From NCBI GenBank assembly GCA_016703765.1, contig JADJBL010000005.1, positions 62,001 through 126,000 of the forward strand: a DNA stretch of 64,000 nucleotides, given 5' to 3'. The notes beneath the pieces were generated by a model. It saw nothing but the letters and a program-made list of their open reading frames with translations, did no database searches and had not been told where the DNA came from. This document shows positions 18,471-28,796 of the stretch, piece after piece. The stretch comes from Saprospirales bacterium (lineage in GTDB: Bacteria > Bacteroidota > Bacteroidia > Chitinophagales > Saprospiraceae). Each line of letters begins with the position of its first letter. The stretch's first letter is position 1. A program made the translations under genes and the position numbers.

Positions 18471-18576
18471 GTAATAATTTTTTCTGCCGGTCAAAAACCC
18501 TGTAAAGCGAGCACCAAGCCAAAAGCCGGGAGGCGGGGAACCTCTTAAAAATATTCAAAATAATCCCATAATAAAA

Positions 18577-18604
18577 TGGGGTTCTCGCGGAAGCGAAAAC
18601 CCCA
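18577..18604. terminator. Hairpin in the gap between the PLP lyase and marR
   Basis: A 12-bp stem with one mismatch (TGGGGTT and TCGC pairing with GCGA and AACCCCA) closes on a GGAA loop. The remaining bases of the 263-base gap 18471-18733 hold no open frame. They end with a short direct repeat of CACCCCTCAC-like words (18705-18733). The role is uncertain: it may be a terminator for an unseen transcript or a mobile hairpin. Confidence 0.35.
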
Positions 18605-18733
18605 AGTAAAACAGTCGATACTATGGTATTACGTCTCAGTCTTTAGGTTCCCTACAAAGAAAAGGGCTATAATTCGGAAATGGAATGATAAAAATCATCC
18701 TTCACCCCTCACTCTTCACCCCTCACCCTTCAC

Positions 18734-20011
18734 CTAATATGCTGCTTCCTCCAGCAGCCGCACCCCCTCCAGCGCCTGCCTGATATCGTAGATCAGATCG
18801 TCCGGGTGTTCGACGCCGACGGAGAGGCGGATGAGGTTGTCTTTGATGCCGAGTTCGAGTTTGTGTTGCGCTTCGATGCCGGAGTGGGTCATGCTGGCCG
18901 GGTGCTGGATGAGCGATTCGGTGCTGCCCAGGCTCACGGCCAGTTTGATCAGGTGGAGCTTGTTCAGGAATGCGAAGGCTTCTTCCTCTGTCTGTCCCAC
19001 CTCGAAGGAGATCATGGCGCCGGGGGAGAGGCATTGTTTTTGGAAGATCTCGTACTGACTTCCATTTTTCTCATTCAGGAAGCCGAGGTAATGAACATCG
19101 TGAATCTTCGGATGTTGGACAAGGTAGTTGGCCAGGACGGCTGCGTTGGCGGCTTGGCGCTCCATGCGGATTTTGAGGGTTTCCAGGCTGCGGAGCAGGA
19201 GCCAGCCGGTCCAGGGTCCGGCCATGTTTCCGAAAGAGGAGCGAAGGGCCTTGATCCGGTGGATGAGTTCTTCCGAGCCCAGGCAGGCCCCGGCGATCAG
19301 GTCGCTATGTCCGCCGATGTATTTGGTGGCGGAGTACAATACCAGGTCGGCGCCGTGCTTGATGGGGTGTTGGAAAACGGGCCCGAGGTAAGTGTTGTCC
19401 ACGGCCACCAGTACCCTTGATTCCGGGGTAGAAAAGTGGTCGGCCAATTGGCGGTAGGCGGCGATGTCGTACAGGAAATTGGTCGGGTTGGCGGGCGTTT
19501 CGAGGAAGATCATTTTAAGGCGGTTCTGGAGGCCTTTTTCTTCGACGCGCCGAATCAGTTCTTCCCGGGTTTCGCGGCCATGGAATTCCATCACATGGAC
19601 TCCGAAGCGCGTGAGGAAGTGCTTGATAAAATGGTCGGTTCCGCCATACAGCGGACCGCTGAAAAGCAGCAGGTCGCCGGGGGAGAGAAATTCCATCAGG
19701 GCAGTAGAAATGGCGGACATGCCGCTTTCGAACACCGCGCAGGCTTCGGACTCATCCCAGAGGCAGAGCCGGTCTTCGAGGATTTCCAAATCGGGGTTGT
19801 TGAGGCGGCTGTAGATGAGGCCCACTTTTTCCCGCTGGCCTTTTTCGCGGACCCCGTGTGCGATCTCGAAAAACGCCTTGCCCTCTTCGGCGGAGGGGAA
19901 CACAAAAGTGGAGGTCTGGAAAATGGGGCATTTGATGGCGCCTTCCGACCATTCGGGATTGTACCCGTGCGACATCATTTTGCTTTCGGGATGCATTTTG
20001 TGCTTGTTCAT
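18734..20011 (-). CDS. Cystathionine gamma-synthase/methionine gamma-lyase family PLP enzyme
   Basis: 425 residues of the Cys/Met metabolism PLP family. The PLP lysine is Lys230 in LYSATKYIGGHSD. The cofactor-binding Asp lies in LVAVDNTYLGP, and the SRLNNPDLEILED and ESGMSAIS segments are typical. The divergent Lrp/AsnC gene suggests an amino-acid-responsive catabolic role, which favours methionine gamma-lyase (methanethiol, 2-oxobutyrate, ammonia) over synthesis. Sequence alone cannot separate the two. The region around residues 53-62 (VREKGQREK) is an extra loop compared with classical enzymes. Confidence 0.88.
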   Translation of the reverse strand: MNKHKMHPESKMMSHGYNPEWSEGAIKCPIFQTSTFVFPSAEEGKAFFEIAHGVREKGQREKVGLIYSRLNNPDLEILEDRLCLWDESEACAVFESGMSAISTALMEFLSPGDLLLFSGPLYGGTDHFIKHFLTRFGVHVMEFHGRETREELIRRVEEKGLQNRLKMIFLETPANPTNFLYDIAAYRQLADHFSTPESRVLVAVDNTYLGPVFQHPIKHGADLVLYSATKYIGGHSDLIAGACLGSEELIHRIKALRSSFGNMAGPWTGWLLLRSLETLKIRMERQAANAAVLANYLVQHPKIHDVHYLGFLNEKNGSQYEIFQKQCLSPGAMISFEVGQTEEEAFAFLNKLHLIKLAVSLGSTESLIQHPASMTHSGIEAQHKLELGIKDNLIRLSVGVEHPDDLIYDIRQALEGVRLLEEAAY

Positions 20012-20034
20012 GTTTTGTGCTTGTTTATTGGAAA

Positions 20035-20105
20035 TAAAGTTAAGGCGTTTAGAATAATTTTTTATAGGATATAATTATTTTAGAAAATTTTATTGTATAA
20101 TTTTG
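20035..20105. promoter_or_regulatory. Divergent promoter region of the PLP lyase and Lrp genes
   Basis: On the minus strand TAACTTTA (20035-20042) lies 24 bases before the lyase start. On the plus strand TAATTTTG (20098-20105) fits TAnnTTTG, 46 bases before the Lrp start. Between them is an A/T-rich dyad AATAATT (20053-20059) and AATTATT (20073-20079), a plausible Lrp-type site. The dyad is short and in AT-rich DNA, so confidence is modest. Confidence 0.4.
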
Positions 20106-20150
20106 TTTCGCAGAAAAAAGATTTATTCCGGTCCCTAAATAGCCTCCTTT

Positions 20151-20633
20151 ATGGAAAAAATTTCTTTGCCTGTTGGGATAGACGCTTTGGACCTCCAGAT
20201 TCTTCGCATGCTTCAAAAAGATGCCACCCATACCCACAAGGAAATTGCGGCCCAATTGGGGCTGACCATCACCCCCGTGTACGAGCGGGTGCGCCGCCTG
20301 GAGCGGGATGGGTTCATCCAGAAATACGTGGCGCTGCTCTCCCCGGCCAAAGCGGGCCTGGGGCTCATTGCGTTTTGCAACGTATCGCTCGTTCAGCACT
20401 CCACCCCCTTGCTCAAGCTGTTCGAAGAAACCGTGCTCTCCCTCCAGGAGGTCGTCACCTGCTACCATATTGCCGGGCAGTTCGACTATATGCTCAAGAT
20501 CATCGTGCCCGACATGGAAGCCTACCAGCGTTTTATCGTCGACAAACTGGCCGCGCTGGACAATATCCGCCAGGTGCAGAGCTCTTTCGTGATGACGGAG
20601 GTGAAGTACTCTACGGAGCTGCCTTTGGGATGA
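20151..20633 (+). CDS. Lrp/AsnC family transcriptional regulator
   Basis: 160 residues. The N-terminal helix-turn-helix is LDLQILRMLQKDATHTHKEI, then AAQLGLTITPVYERVRRLE. The C-terminal RAM ligand-binding domain follows (VVTCYHIAGQFDYMLKIIV, MEAYQRFIVDKLAALDNI). Such regulators form octamers and sense amino acids. Its position divergent from the methionine-lyase-like gene suggests that gene as its target. A 78-base A/T repeat separates it from uvrC. Confidence 0.92.
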   Translation: MEKISLPVGIDALDLQILRMLQKDATHTHKEIAAQLGLTITPVYERVRRLERDGFIQKYVALLSPAKAGLGLIAFCNVSLVQHSTPLLKLFEETVLSLQEVVTCYHIAGQFDYMLKIIVPDMEAYQRFIVDKLAALDNIRQVQSSFVMTEVKYSTELPLG

Positions 20634-20711
20634 AGTTTTTAGTTTTTAATTTTTAGTTTTGAGTTAGCCTTAACTAAAAACTAAAAATTAAGAACTAAGA
20701 ACTAAAAACTC
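20634..20711. repeat. A/T-rich TAAAAACT hairpin repeat, copy 2
   Basis: TTTTTAGTTTTTAATTTTTAG words on the left pair with AACTAAAAACTAAAAATTAA words on the right around a short GC-containing loop. It begins directly after the Lrp stop codon and ends 5 bases before the uvrC GTG start, so it may act as terminator for the former and lies in the leader of the latter. Confidence 0.75.
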
Positions 20712-20716
20712 CCCGC

Positions 20717-22525
20717 GTGACCATCGACGACTATAAAGCGCTCCTCCCCATCTTGTCCGAACAGCCAGGGGTGTATCAATACTTCGACGAAGAGGGGGTG
20801 ATCATTTATGTGGGCAAGGCCAAGAGCTTAAAAAACAGAGTGGCTTCGTATTTCAGGGCTGTGGCCAACCTGCCGCACAAGACCCGGACGATGGTCAAGC
20901 AAGCGCATCGCCTGGAGTTTATCATCGTCGAGTCGGAGGCCGACGCCCTCCTGCTGGAAAATACCCTGATCAAGAAATTCCAGCCGAGGTACAACGTGCG
21001 GCTGAAGGACGGGAAATCCTATTCCTATATCTGCATCAAGAACGAGCGTTTCCCGAGGGTCTTTATTACGCGCAGGGTGCTTCGCGACGGCTCGACCTAT
21101 TTCGGGCCCTATACCTCCAATTTCCGCCTGAAGATCATTCTGGACCTGATCAAGACCCTTTTCCCCTTGCGCAACTGCACGTTTCAACTTTCCGAAGAAA
21201 ATATAAAAGCCGGAAAATTCAAGGTCTGCCTCGAATACCATATCAAGAACTGCCAGGGTCCCTGCGAGGGACTGGAGGAGGAATCCGGCTACAACGAGAA
21301 GATCGAGCAGATCAAGAACATCCTGAAGGGCAATTTCAGCACTGTGAAGCGCCACCTGGCCGAGCGGATGGAATACCACGCCCATCACCTCGAATTTGAG
21401 AAAGCGCACTTGCTCAAGGAGAAGCTGGCCGCTTTCGAGGATTACCAGGGCAAGTCGACGGTGGTCAACCCCTCCGTCCGCGACGTAGACGTCTTTACGA
21501 TCGCCTCCGACGAAAAGCTGGCTTTCGTCAATTACATCAAAGTGGTAAACGGCGCCATTATCAATACCCTGACGGAAGAGTTCGTGAAAAACCTGGACCA
21601 GGAGGAAAAGGATATTCTCGAATTCGCCATCCCCTTGCTCCGGGAGCGCTTCAACAGCATTGCGCCGGAGGTGCTGCTTCCCTTCCGGGTGGACCTTCCC
21701 GAGCGCGACTACAAGATCACCGTGCCCAAGATCGGGGATAAGCGGAAGCTGGTGGAGCTGTCGGAAAAGAACGTGTTATACTACAAGATGCAGCAGCAGC
21801 GCGACCAGGCCACCGCCGCAAAGAAGCAAACCCCTGCCGAGCGCATCCTGCGCACCTTGCAGGAAGACCTGCACATGAGCGAGGTTCCCTTGCACATCGA
21901 GTGTTTCGACAACTCGAATATCCAGGGTTCCCATCCGGTATCCTCCTGCGTGGTGTTTAAAAACGCCAAACCTTCGAAAAAGGACTACCGCCATTTCAAT
22001 GTCAAGTCGGTGGAGGGTCCCAACGATTTTGCCTCGATGGAGGAGGTGGTGTTTCGGCGCTACAAGCGCATGTTGGAGGAGGAGCAATTGCTGCCCCAGT
22101 TGATCATCATCGACGGCGGGAAGGGGCAGTTGAGTGCCGCCATGGGCAGCCTGGAGCGTCTTGGTATCGCCGACCGGGTCACGGTCATCGGCATCGCCAA
22201 GCGCCTGGAGGAGATCTTTTTTCCCAACGACTCCCTGCCGCTATACATCAACAAGAAATCAGAGAGTTTGAAGCTGATCCAGCAGGCCCGCAACGAGGCC
22301 CACCGTTTTGCCATTACCTTCCACCGCGATCAGCGCTCCCGCAATTTCACCCAGACCGAGCTGACCAACATCCCCGGCATCGGCGAAAAGACAGCCGAGA
22401 AGCTGCTTCGGCATTTCGGTTCCGTCAAGAAGATCCGGGAGGCATTGATCACAGATTTGAGCGAGGTGATCGGTGTGGAAGGGGCTAAGAAGGTGGCGGG
22501 GTATTTTCAAGAGAGGGAGGTGTAA
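20717..22525 (+). CDS. uvrC: Excinuclease ABC subunit C
   Basis: 602 residues from a GTG start that gives the usual UvrC N-terminus. Order of parts: GIY-YIG nuclease (PGVYQYFDEEGVIIYVGKAK, residues 12-31), UVR motif (FEKAHLLKEKLAAFEDY, near 225-241), RNase H-like endonuclease (IECFDNSNIQGSHPVSSCVV, LIIIDGGKGQLSAA), and C-terminal helix-hairpin-helix (LTNIPGIGEKTAEKLLRHFG). It cuts on both sides of DNA lesions in nucleotide excision repair. The 3' end overlaps the convergent glycosyltransferase gene by 19 bases. Confidence 0.97.
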   Translation: MTIDDYKALLPILSEQPGVYQYFDEEGVIIYVGKAKSLKNRVASYFRAVANLPHKTRTMVKQAHRLEFIIVESEADALLLENTLIKKFQPRYNVRLKDGKSYSYICIKNERFPRVFITRRVLRDGSTYFGPYTSNFRLKIILDLIKTLFPLRNCTFQLSEENIKAGKFKVCLEYHIKNCQGPCEGLEEESGYNEKIEQIKNILKGNFSTVKRHLAERMEYHAHHLEFEKAHLLKEKLAAFEDYQGKSTVVNPSVRDVDVFTIASDEKLAFVNYIKVVNGAIINTLTEEFVKNLDQEEKDILEFAIPLLRERFNSIAPEVLLPFRVDLPERDYKITVPKIGDKRKLVELSEKNVLYYKMQQQRDQATAAKKQTPAERILRTLQEDLHMSEVPLHIECFDNSNIQGSHPVSSCVVFKNAKPSKKDYRHFNVKSVEGPNDFASMEEVVFRRYKRMLEEEQLLPQLIIIDGGKGQLSAAMGSLERLGIADRVTVIGIAKRLEEIFFPNDSLPLYINKKSESLKLIQQARNEAHRFAITFHRDQRSRNFTQTELTNIPGIGEKTAEKLLRHFGSVKKIREALITDLSEVIGVEGAKKVAGYFQEREV

Positions 22526-23619
22526 GCCTCCATAACCCCCCTCCCCATCGCCTCCTTCGAAAAATCGCGCACGCGCCCCAAAGCCCGCTCGGTCAAGCGA
22601 GCCCGCAAAGCCCGATCCCCTAACAATCTAATAACCTGCCTGGCCAGCTTTTCCGCGTCCCCAACAGGGGCCAGGAGGCCGGTTTCCCCATCTCCGATCA
22701 TCTCGGGGATGCCCCCGGCAGCCGTGGCGACCACCGGTACCCCGCAGGCCATAGCATCCAGCACAGTGGTGCCCAGGCCCTCGGTCTTGCTCGTAAACAA
22801 CAACAAATCGATCTCGGGCAGGATGGCGGGAATATCCGCCCGGTGCCCGGTCAGGTGAATATGCCCCTCCAGACCCTTCTCGCGTATCAGGCGCTCCACC
22901 GCGGGCCGGTCGCCGCCGTCGCCGCCGATGATGAAGAAGGCGGCTTGCACACCTTGGCGGACCAAAATGTCCACACAACGCACAAACGTGAAATAATCCT
23001 TGTGCGGCGCTATAGCGGCCACGTTGGCAATCAATGGCAAGGCTTCCGGAATGCGATACTCCCGGTGAAGAATGCCCGTATTTTTAAAATGGAACTTCTC
23101 CAGGTCGATGCCGCTGTACACCACGGCCGTGCGCTCGGGAAAGCGGTAGTCCCGAAGCAATACCCGCCGGATCTCCTCCGAGACGCAAAGAATCTTCCGG
23201 ACAGAAGGGTGGTGGTATTTCATTTGTGAAAACCGACCTTTCCCGATCGGAAAATCGACCCTCCGGCTCACTACGATCGGCGTTTTATTTCCAAACAAAG
23301 CACCCAGCCAGGCATAGGTGTGCGCATGGCTGTCGTGCACGTGGATCAAATCGATGGAATGCTTTTTGCAAATGCGCCCGATCTTCAGCCCAACCAGAGG
23401 ATTGGCCGAAAAGCGCTTTCGGTAGGTCATAAAGTTGAAGCCTTTTTCCCTACAAAATCCCTCCATGGCCGAGCCCCTGACGCACAGAACGAGCTGCTCC
23501 TGGCCCAGCGCCTGCAATTCTTCCAGCAGGTAAGCCAGCTGCTGCTCGCCCCCCCGCCAGCTGCGTGCGGAACTGATGTGCAGAATTTTTAGTTTTGAAT
23601 TTTTAGTTTTTAGTTCCAC
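22507..23619 (-). CDS. Group 1 (GT4-type) glycosyltransferase
   Basis: About 370 residues. The N-terminal Rossmann half begins KILHISSARSWRGGEQQLAY and continues IDLIHVHDSHAHTYAWLGAL. The C-terminal nucleotide-sugar site is FIIGGDGGDRPAVERLI, then DLLLFTSKTEGLGTTVLDAM and GVPVVATAAGGIPEMI. It transfers an activated sugar to a surface glycan or lipid; the substrate is unknown. No ATG is available: the frame opens with TTG at 23640 or GTG at 23619, and codons 2-12 are read out of the A/T repeat (ELKTKNSKLK). GTG 23619 was chosen. The native start may have been overwritten by the repeat. Confidence 0.88.
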   Translation of the reverse strand: MELKTKNSKLKILHISSARSWRGGEQQLAYLLEELQALGQEQLVLCVRGSAMEGFCREKGFNFMTYRKRFSANPLVGLKIGRICKKHSIDLIHVHDSHAHTYAWLGALFGNKTPIVVSRRVDFPIGKGRFSQMKYHHPSVRKILCVSEEIRRVLLRDYRFPERTAVVYSGIDLEKFHFKNTGILHREYRIPEALPLIANVAAIAPHKDYFTFVRCVDILVRQGVQAAFFIIGGDGGDRPAVERLIREKGLEGHIHLTGHRADIPAILPEIDLLLFTSKTEGLGTTVLDAMACGVPVVATAAGGIPEMIGDGETGLLAPVGDAEKLARQVIRLLGDRALRARLTERALGRVRDFSKEAMGRGVMEAYTSLS

Positions 23620-23670
23620 CCGTAATGAATTGATTGACAACTAAAAACTAACAACTAAAAATTAAAAACT
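23584..23670. repeat. A/T-rich TAAAAACT hairpin repeat, copy 3
   Basis: TTTTTAGTTTTGAATTTTTAG on the left and AACTAAAAACTAACAACTAA on the right flank a 30-base loop. It reaches from the ettA stop into the first codons of the glycosyltransferase, so part of it is translated. Confidence 0.75.
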
Positions 23671-23672
23671 GC

Positions 23673-25346
<1,674 letters not shown>

Positions 25347-25397
25347 TGGAAAGTGTACATGATTTTTTGCGCCGCAAATATCGCAAATTTTGGGCAG

Positions 25398-25766
25398 TTA
25401 GCGAATGCCTGGAAAAAACGCATCCTCGAAATGCTCAACCAGGGGAGGAGCGTTTGGCTCCAGGAGAACGGAAATGATATCGAAGCGATAAGCCCAATCG
25501 TGGCCGGTCATCCGCATATATTCCTGAGCGGCGTCGGCGAGGAACAATCGTTTTTTGGGAGTAACAAAAGCGGCCGGGTGGCCAAATTTTTGGGAGCGCC
25601 TGGTCTTTACCTCCAGAAAAATCAACGCCGAATTCTGGCGGGCGATAATATCGACCTCCGCCCTGCTGAAGCGCCAGTTTTGTTCGAGGATCTCGTAGCC
25701 TTTTTCGCGCAGCAGACCGGCCGCCAGCGCCTCGCCCCTTTTTCCGGTTTGGTGATGTTTTGCCAT
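25398..25766 (-). CDS. YraN family (UPF0102) protein
   Basis: 122 residues from ATG 25766. A longer frame to 25853 would include codons read from a GTTGAAAAG-type repeat and is rejected. The PD-(D/E)XK-like core is visible: GKRGEALAAGLLREKGYEIL, SRAEVDIIARQNSALIFLEV, then KTRRS. The conserved Asp, Glu and Lys are all present. The family is near universal and predicted to be a nuclease, but its role is not settled. It lies 51 bases upstream of ettA on the same strand and divergent from pgi. Confidence 0.9.
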   Translation of the reverse strand: MAKHHQTGKRGEALAAGLLREKGYEILEQNWRFSRAEVDIIARQNSALIFLEVKTRRSQKFGHPAAFVTPKKRLFLADAAQEYMRMTGHDWAYRFDIISVLLEPNAPPLVEHFEDAFFPGIR

Positions 25767-25843
25767 CGATTTCTTTCCTATCTTGGCGGGGGCCGTTGTA
25801 TAAAGATAATGTAAATAAGTTGAAAAGCTGAATAGTTGAAAAG

Positions 25844-27145
25844 ATGAAATCATTGTTCCTGGATTTGTCGAAAACAGAAGGCTTTCTGGCCTCGCACGAA
25901 ATGCAATACCTGGCCGAACAGGCCGAAGCGGCCGCCCGCCTGCTCGAATCGAAGCAAGGCCCGGGAGGCGAATTCCTCGGCTGGCTCGATCTGCCTGTGG
26001 ACTACAACCGCCTCGAATTCGAAGCCATTCGGGAGGCGGCGCAACAGATCCGCACCCAGTCGGAGGTGCTCGTCGTGATCGGCATCGGAGGGTCCTACCT
26101 GGGGGCGCAGGCGGCCATTACCTTTCTAAAGCATACGTTCTACAACCAGCTCCCGGCCGACAAACGGGGCGGACCGGAGATCTATTTTGCCGGCATCAAT
26201 CTGTCCGGCACCTATTTGCAACACCTGATCGAGCTGATCGGGGAGCGCGATTTTTCGATCAATGTCGTCTCCAAATCCGGTACCACCACCGAACCGGCCA
26301 TCGCCTTCCGGCTGCTGAAAAGCTTGCTCGAAAAGCGGTACGGCAAGGAGGGCGCCCGGAAACGCATATATGCCACCACCGATCTGGAGAAAGGAGCCCT
26401 CAAGCAACTGGCCACGCAGGAAGGTTACCCCACCTTCGAGGTGCCCGACGATGTGGGAGGGAGGTACTCGGTGCTGAGCGCCGTCGGCCTGTTGCCCATC
26501 GCCGCAGCGGGGATCGATATCGCGAAATTGATGGAAGGCGCCGCCGCTGCGGAATCCGAACTGAGGAAACCCTTTGCGGAAAATGCCTGCTATCAATACG
26601 CCGCAGCCCGCAACGCCCTGCACCGGAAGGGCCGCGACATCGAAATGTTCATTTATTACGAGCCCCGGTTTTACCACCTGGCGGAGTGGTGGAAGCAGCT
26701 TTACGGCGAAAGCGAGGGAAAGGACGGCAAGGGGATTTTTACCGCCTCAGCCGGTTTCACGACCGACCTCCACTCGCTCGGGCAGTATATCCAGGACGGA
26801 AAGCGACATTTGTTCGAAACCCTGCTGGAATTGGAAAACCCGGGTGGAACGCTCCTCGTGGAACCCGACCCGGATAACCTCGACGGCCTGAATTACCTGT
26901 CCGGCAAAAGCCTGGATTACGTGAACCAGAAGGCGGCTCAGGGCACCGTGGAGGCCCACGTGGCAGGAGGCGTGCCCAATTTGCGCATCGTTTTGCCCGA
27001 AGCCAGTCCGTATTACCTGGGCTATCTTTTCTATTTCTTCGAAAAGGCCTGCGGGGTAAGCGGCTACATGCTCGGGGTCAATCCGTTCGACCAGCCGGGC
27101 GTGGAAGCCTATAAGAAAAATATGTTCCGGCTCTTGGGGAAATAA
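25844..27145 (+). CDS. pgi: Glucose-6-phosphate isomerase
   Basis: 433 residues, of the shorter PGI form common in Firmicutes-type enzymes. It interconverts glucose 6-phosphate and fructose 6-phosphate in glycolysis. Family signatures are [51 protein letters not shown] and [17 protein letters not shown]. The neighbouring gene starts 7 bases after the stop and encodes a second, unrelated phosphosugar isomerase. The leader 25813-25843 carries GTTGAAAAG-like words. Confidence 0.95.
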   Translation: MKSLFLDLSKTEGFLASHEMQYLAEQAEAAARLLESKQGPGGEFLGWLDLPVDYNRLEFEAIREAAQQIRTQSEVLVVIGIGGSYLGAQAAITFLKHTFYNQLPADKRGGPEIYFAGINLSGTYLQHLIELIGERDFSINVVSKSGTTTEPAIAFRLLKSLLEKRYGKEGARKRIYATTDLEKGALKQLATQEGYPTFEVPDDVGGRYSVLSAVGLLPIAAAGIDIAKLMEGAAAAESELRKPFAENACYQYAAARNALHRKGRDIEMFIYYEPRFYHLAEWWKQLYGESEGKDGKGIFTASAGFTTDLHSLGQYIQDGKRHLFETLLELENPGGTLLVEPDPDNLDGLNYLSGKSLDYVNQKAAQGTVEAHVAGGVPNLRIVLPEASPYYLGYLFYFFEKACGVSGYMLGVNPFDQPGVEAYKKNMFRLLGK

Positions 27146-27152
27146 ACATCAC

Positions 27153-28145
27153 ATGGAAAAGCTCATACTTCAGTTCCCGGCCCAGCTCCGGGAGGCGCTA
27201 TCGATTGGAAAAGCCGCGGCGATCCGTCCGGCCGGAAAGGATGTCCGGCAGGTGTTGGTCGCCGGGATGGGAGGATCGGGGATAGGCGCCGATTTTGTAG
27301 CCGCATTTATCCGAAAAGAATGCAAGGCCCCCCTGATCGTGCTCAAGGACTACGAACTGCCCGGGTTTGTGGACGAGGGAACGATTTTCATTGCCTCCTC
27401 CTATTCCGGCAATACGGAGGAGACCCTGGCCGCTGCCACGCAAGCGCTCCAAAAAGGCGCCCGCGTGATCGCCATAACTTCGGGCGGCACACTGGCCGAA
27501 ATGGCCCGGGAGCATAGTTGGGATGCCGTTTTTCTTCCGAAAGGCCAGCCCGCGCCGAGGGCCTGCCTGGGATACTCCATGGTGGCCCAGCTATCCGTGT
27601 TGCACAAACTGGGACTGACCGGCACGGCGGAATTGGATGCCATTGCGGCAGCGGCAGATATGCTGGAGTCGATGCAGGAGGAATTGCGGGAAAAGGCGGA
27701 GCAACTCGCAGGCTTTTTATTGGGAAAAACCCCCGTGATCTATACTACGAATGCGCTGGAGCCGGTGGCCCTGCGTTTCCGGCAGCAACTGGCCGAAAAC
27801 TCCAAGGTGCTCGGTTGGCACCACGTCCTTCCGGAGATGAACCACAACGAACTCGTGGGGTGGCGACGGGATATGCCTCAATTGGCCGCCCTGTTCCTTC
27901 GCCATTCCGGCGAATCGGATGAAAACCGGCTGAGGATGGACATTACGCGGGAAGTAGTCAGCGAATTTGCAGGCGCGCGCCTGGAGATTTTCGCAAAAGG
28001 AAACGGCCTGATAGAGCAAAGCCTCTACTTGGTCCATCTGGCAGACTGGACCTCCCTTTACCTCGCCGGCAGGCAGGGATTGGACCCAATGGAGATCAGT
28101 ATTATCGGTTTTTTAAAGGAAAAAATGGCCGGAGCAAAGCAATAA
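27153..28145 (+). CDS. Bifunctional phosphoglucose/phosphomannose isomerase
   Basis: 330 residues with two SIS-type halves. VLVAGMGGSGIGADFVAAFI and IASSYSGNTEETLAAA mark the first SIS domain. NSKVLGWHHVLPEMNHNELV and DWTSLYLAGRQGLDPMEISI mark the C-terminal region typical of the archaeal/bacterial PGI/PMI family. It isomerises glucose 6-phosphate and mannose 6-phosphate to fructose 6-phosphate. It is transcribed with pgi (7-base gap), so the cell has two PGI activities from one operon. The mannose activity could feed GDP-mannose synthesis. Confidence 0.92.
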   Translation: MEKLILQFPAQLREALSIGKAAAIRPAGKDVRQVLVAGMGGSGIGADFVAAFIRKECKAPLIVLKDYELPGFVDEGTIFIASSYSGNTEETLAAATQALQKGARVIAITSGGTLAEMAREHSWDAVFLPKGQPAPRACLGYSMVAQLSVLHKLGLTGTAELDAIAAAADMLESMQEELREKAEQLAGFLLGKTPVIYTTNALEPVALRFRQQLAENSKVLGWHHVLPEMNHNELVGWRRDMPQLAALFLRHSGESDENRLRMDITREVVSEFAGARLEIFAKGNGLIEQSLYLVHLADWTSLYLAGRQGLDPMEISIIGFLKEKMAGAKQ

Positions 28146-28520
28146 CGGACCTTAAAAGCCGGACGAAAGAAAGCTCAATGCGCAAAACAGGGGGAAATAA
28201 AAGCTTCCTTTCTGGTATCCGGACAGTTCGGCAAATGTCTGGAGTGGAATAAAATTGACCTACCGACTGTCCGGAACTGCTCCTTACCCAACTTGAAGAA
28301 GTGAAAGTTAATGAGGGCGTGTGTAATAACCCAATGTTCCATAGTGCGAAGTAGTCAAATGTGTTTATGCTGGTCCGTTTCTGCTTTTGCTCCTGCCCTT
28401 GGCGCCTGCATTAGCACCTCAGGGTTGGGGGAGCAATCAGAATACGGATGCAAATATTATATTTTTTTTAATCCAACCAAGCATTTCGTCACCCCGTCAC
28501 TAATAAAAAATAAGCTCCTG
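28146..28520. other. Non-coding gap with a spaced inverted repeat
   Basis: No convincing gene is seen. TCCGGACAGTTCGG at 28218-28231 and CCGACTGTCCGGA at 28263-28275 form an inverted repeat with one extra base, 31 bases apart. It could be a terminator-like cruciform after the isomerase operon or the remains of a mobile element. A 71-codon frame at 28311-28526 has no recognisable features and runs into the tRNA promoter. Confidence 0.4.
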
Positions 28521-28551
28521 TTTTGATTTTTCACTCCAATGGCTAACTTTG
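28521..28551 (+). promoter_or_regulatory. Promoter of tRNA-Leu
   Basis: TTTTG at 28521-28525 and TAACTTTG at 28544-28551 are separated by 18 bases, matching both halves of the Bacteroidota promoter consensus. The tRNA begins 46 bases after the -7 box. Confidence 0.75.
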
Positions 28552-28597
28552 CGGAACCTTAGCGGAAGGGGGTATGTTACCTTTCCGGAAATCATCT

Positions 28598-28682
28598 GCC
28601 CAGATGGTGAAATTGGTAGACACGCTACTTTGAGGGGGTAGTGCTCGCAAGGGTGTGCAGGTTCGAGTCCTGTTCTGGGCAC
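28598..28682 (+). tRNA. tRNA-Leu(GAG)
   Basis: The acceptor stem GCCCAGA pairs with TCTGGGC, the D-arm holds GGTGAAATTGGTAGACAC, and the anticodon loop TTGAGGG gives GAG. A variable arm of class II length (TGCTCGCAAGGGTGT) and the T-arm CAGGTTCGAGTCCTG are all present. The 3' CCA is not encoded (ACA follows the acceptor), as is usual in this phylum. It would read CUC and CUU codons. Confidence 0.95.
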
Positions 28683-28718
28683 AAAAGGCGGATGCAGCGG
28701 CTGCGGTATCCGCCTTTT
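28683..28718 (+). terminator. Terminator of tRNA-Leu
   Basis: The arms AAAAGGCGGAT (28683-28693) and ATCCGCCTTTT (28708-28718) pair perfectly, with an inner GCAGC/GCTGC stem. The sequence TTTTCTTTTT follows. It starts directly after the tRNA. Confidence 0.85.
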
Positions 28719-28796
28719 CTTTTTGTTGGATACGAAACCGGACCCTGCGTTCGTTTTGAAAACGCATTTTATTTAATCATAACAAATCCGACTTTT

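Noticed and set aside
28311..28526. 71-codon frame before the tRNA
   Set aside because: No family, no leader, and it runs into the tRNA promoter.
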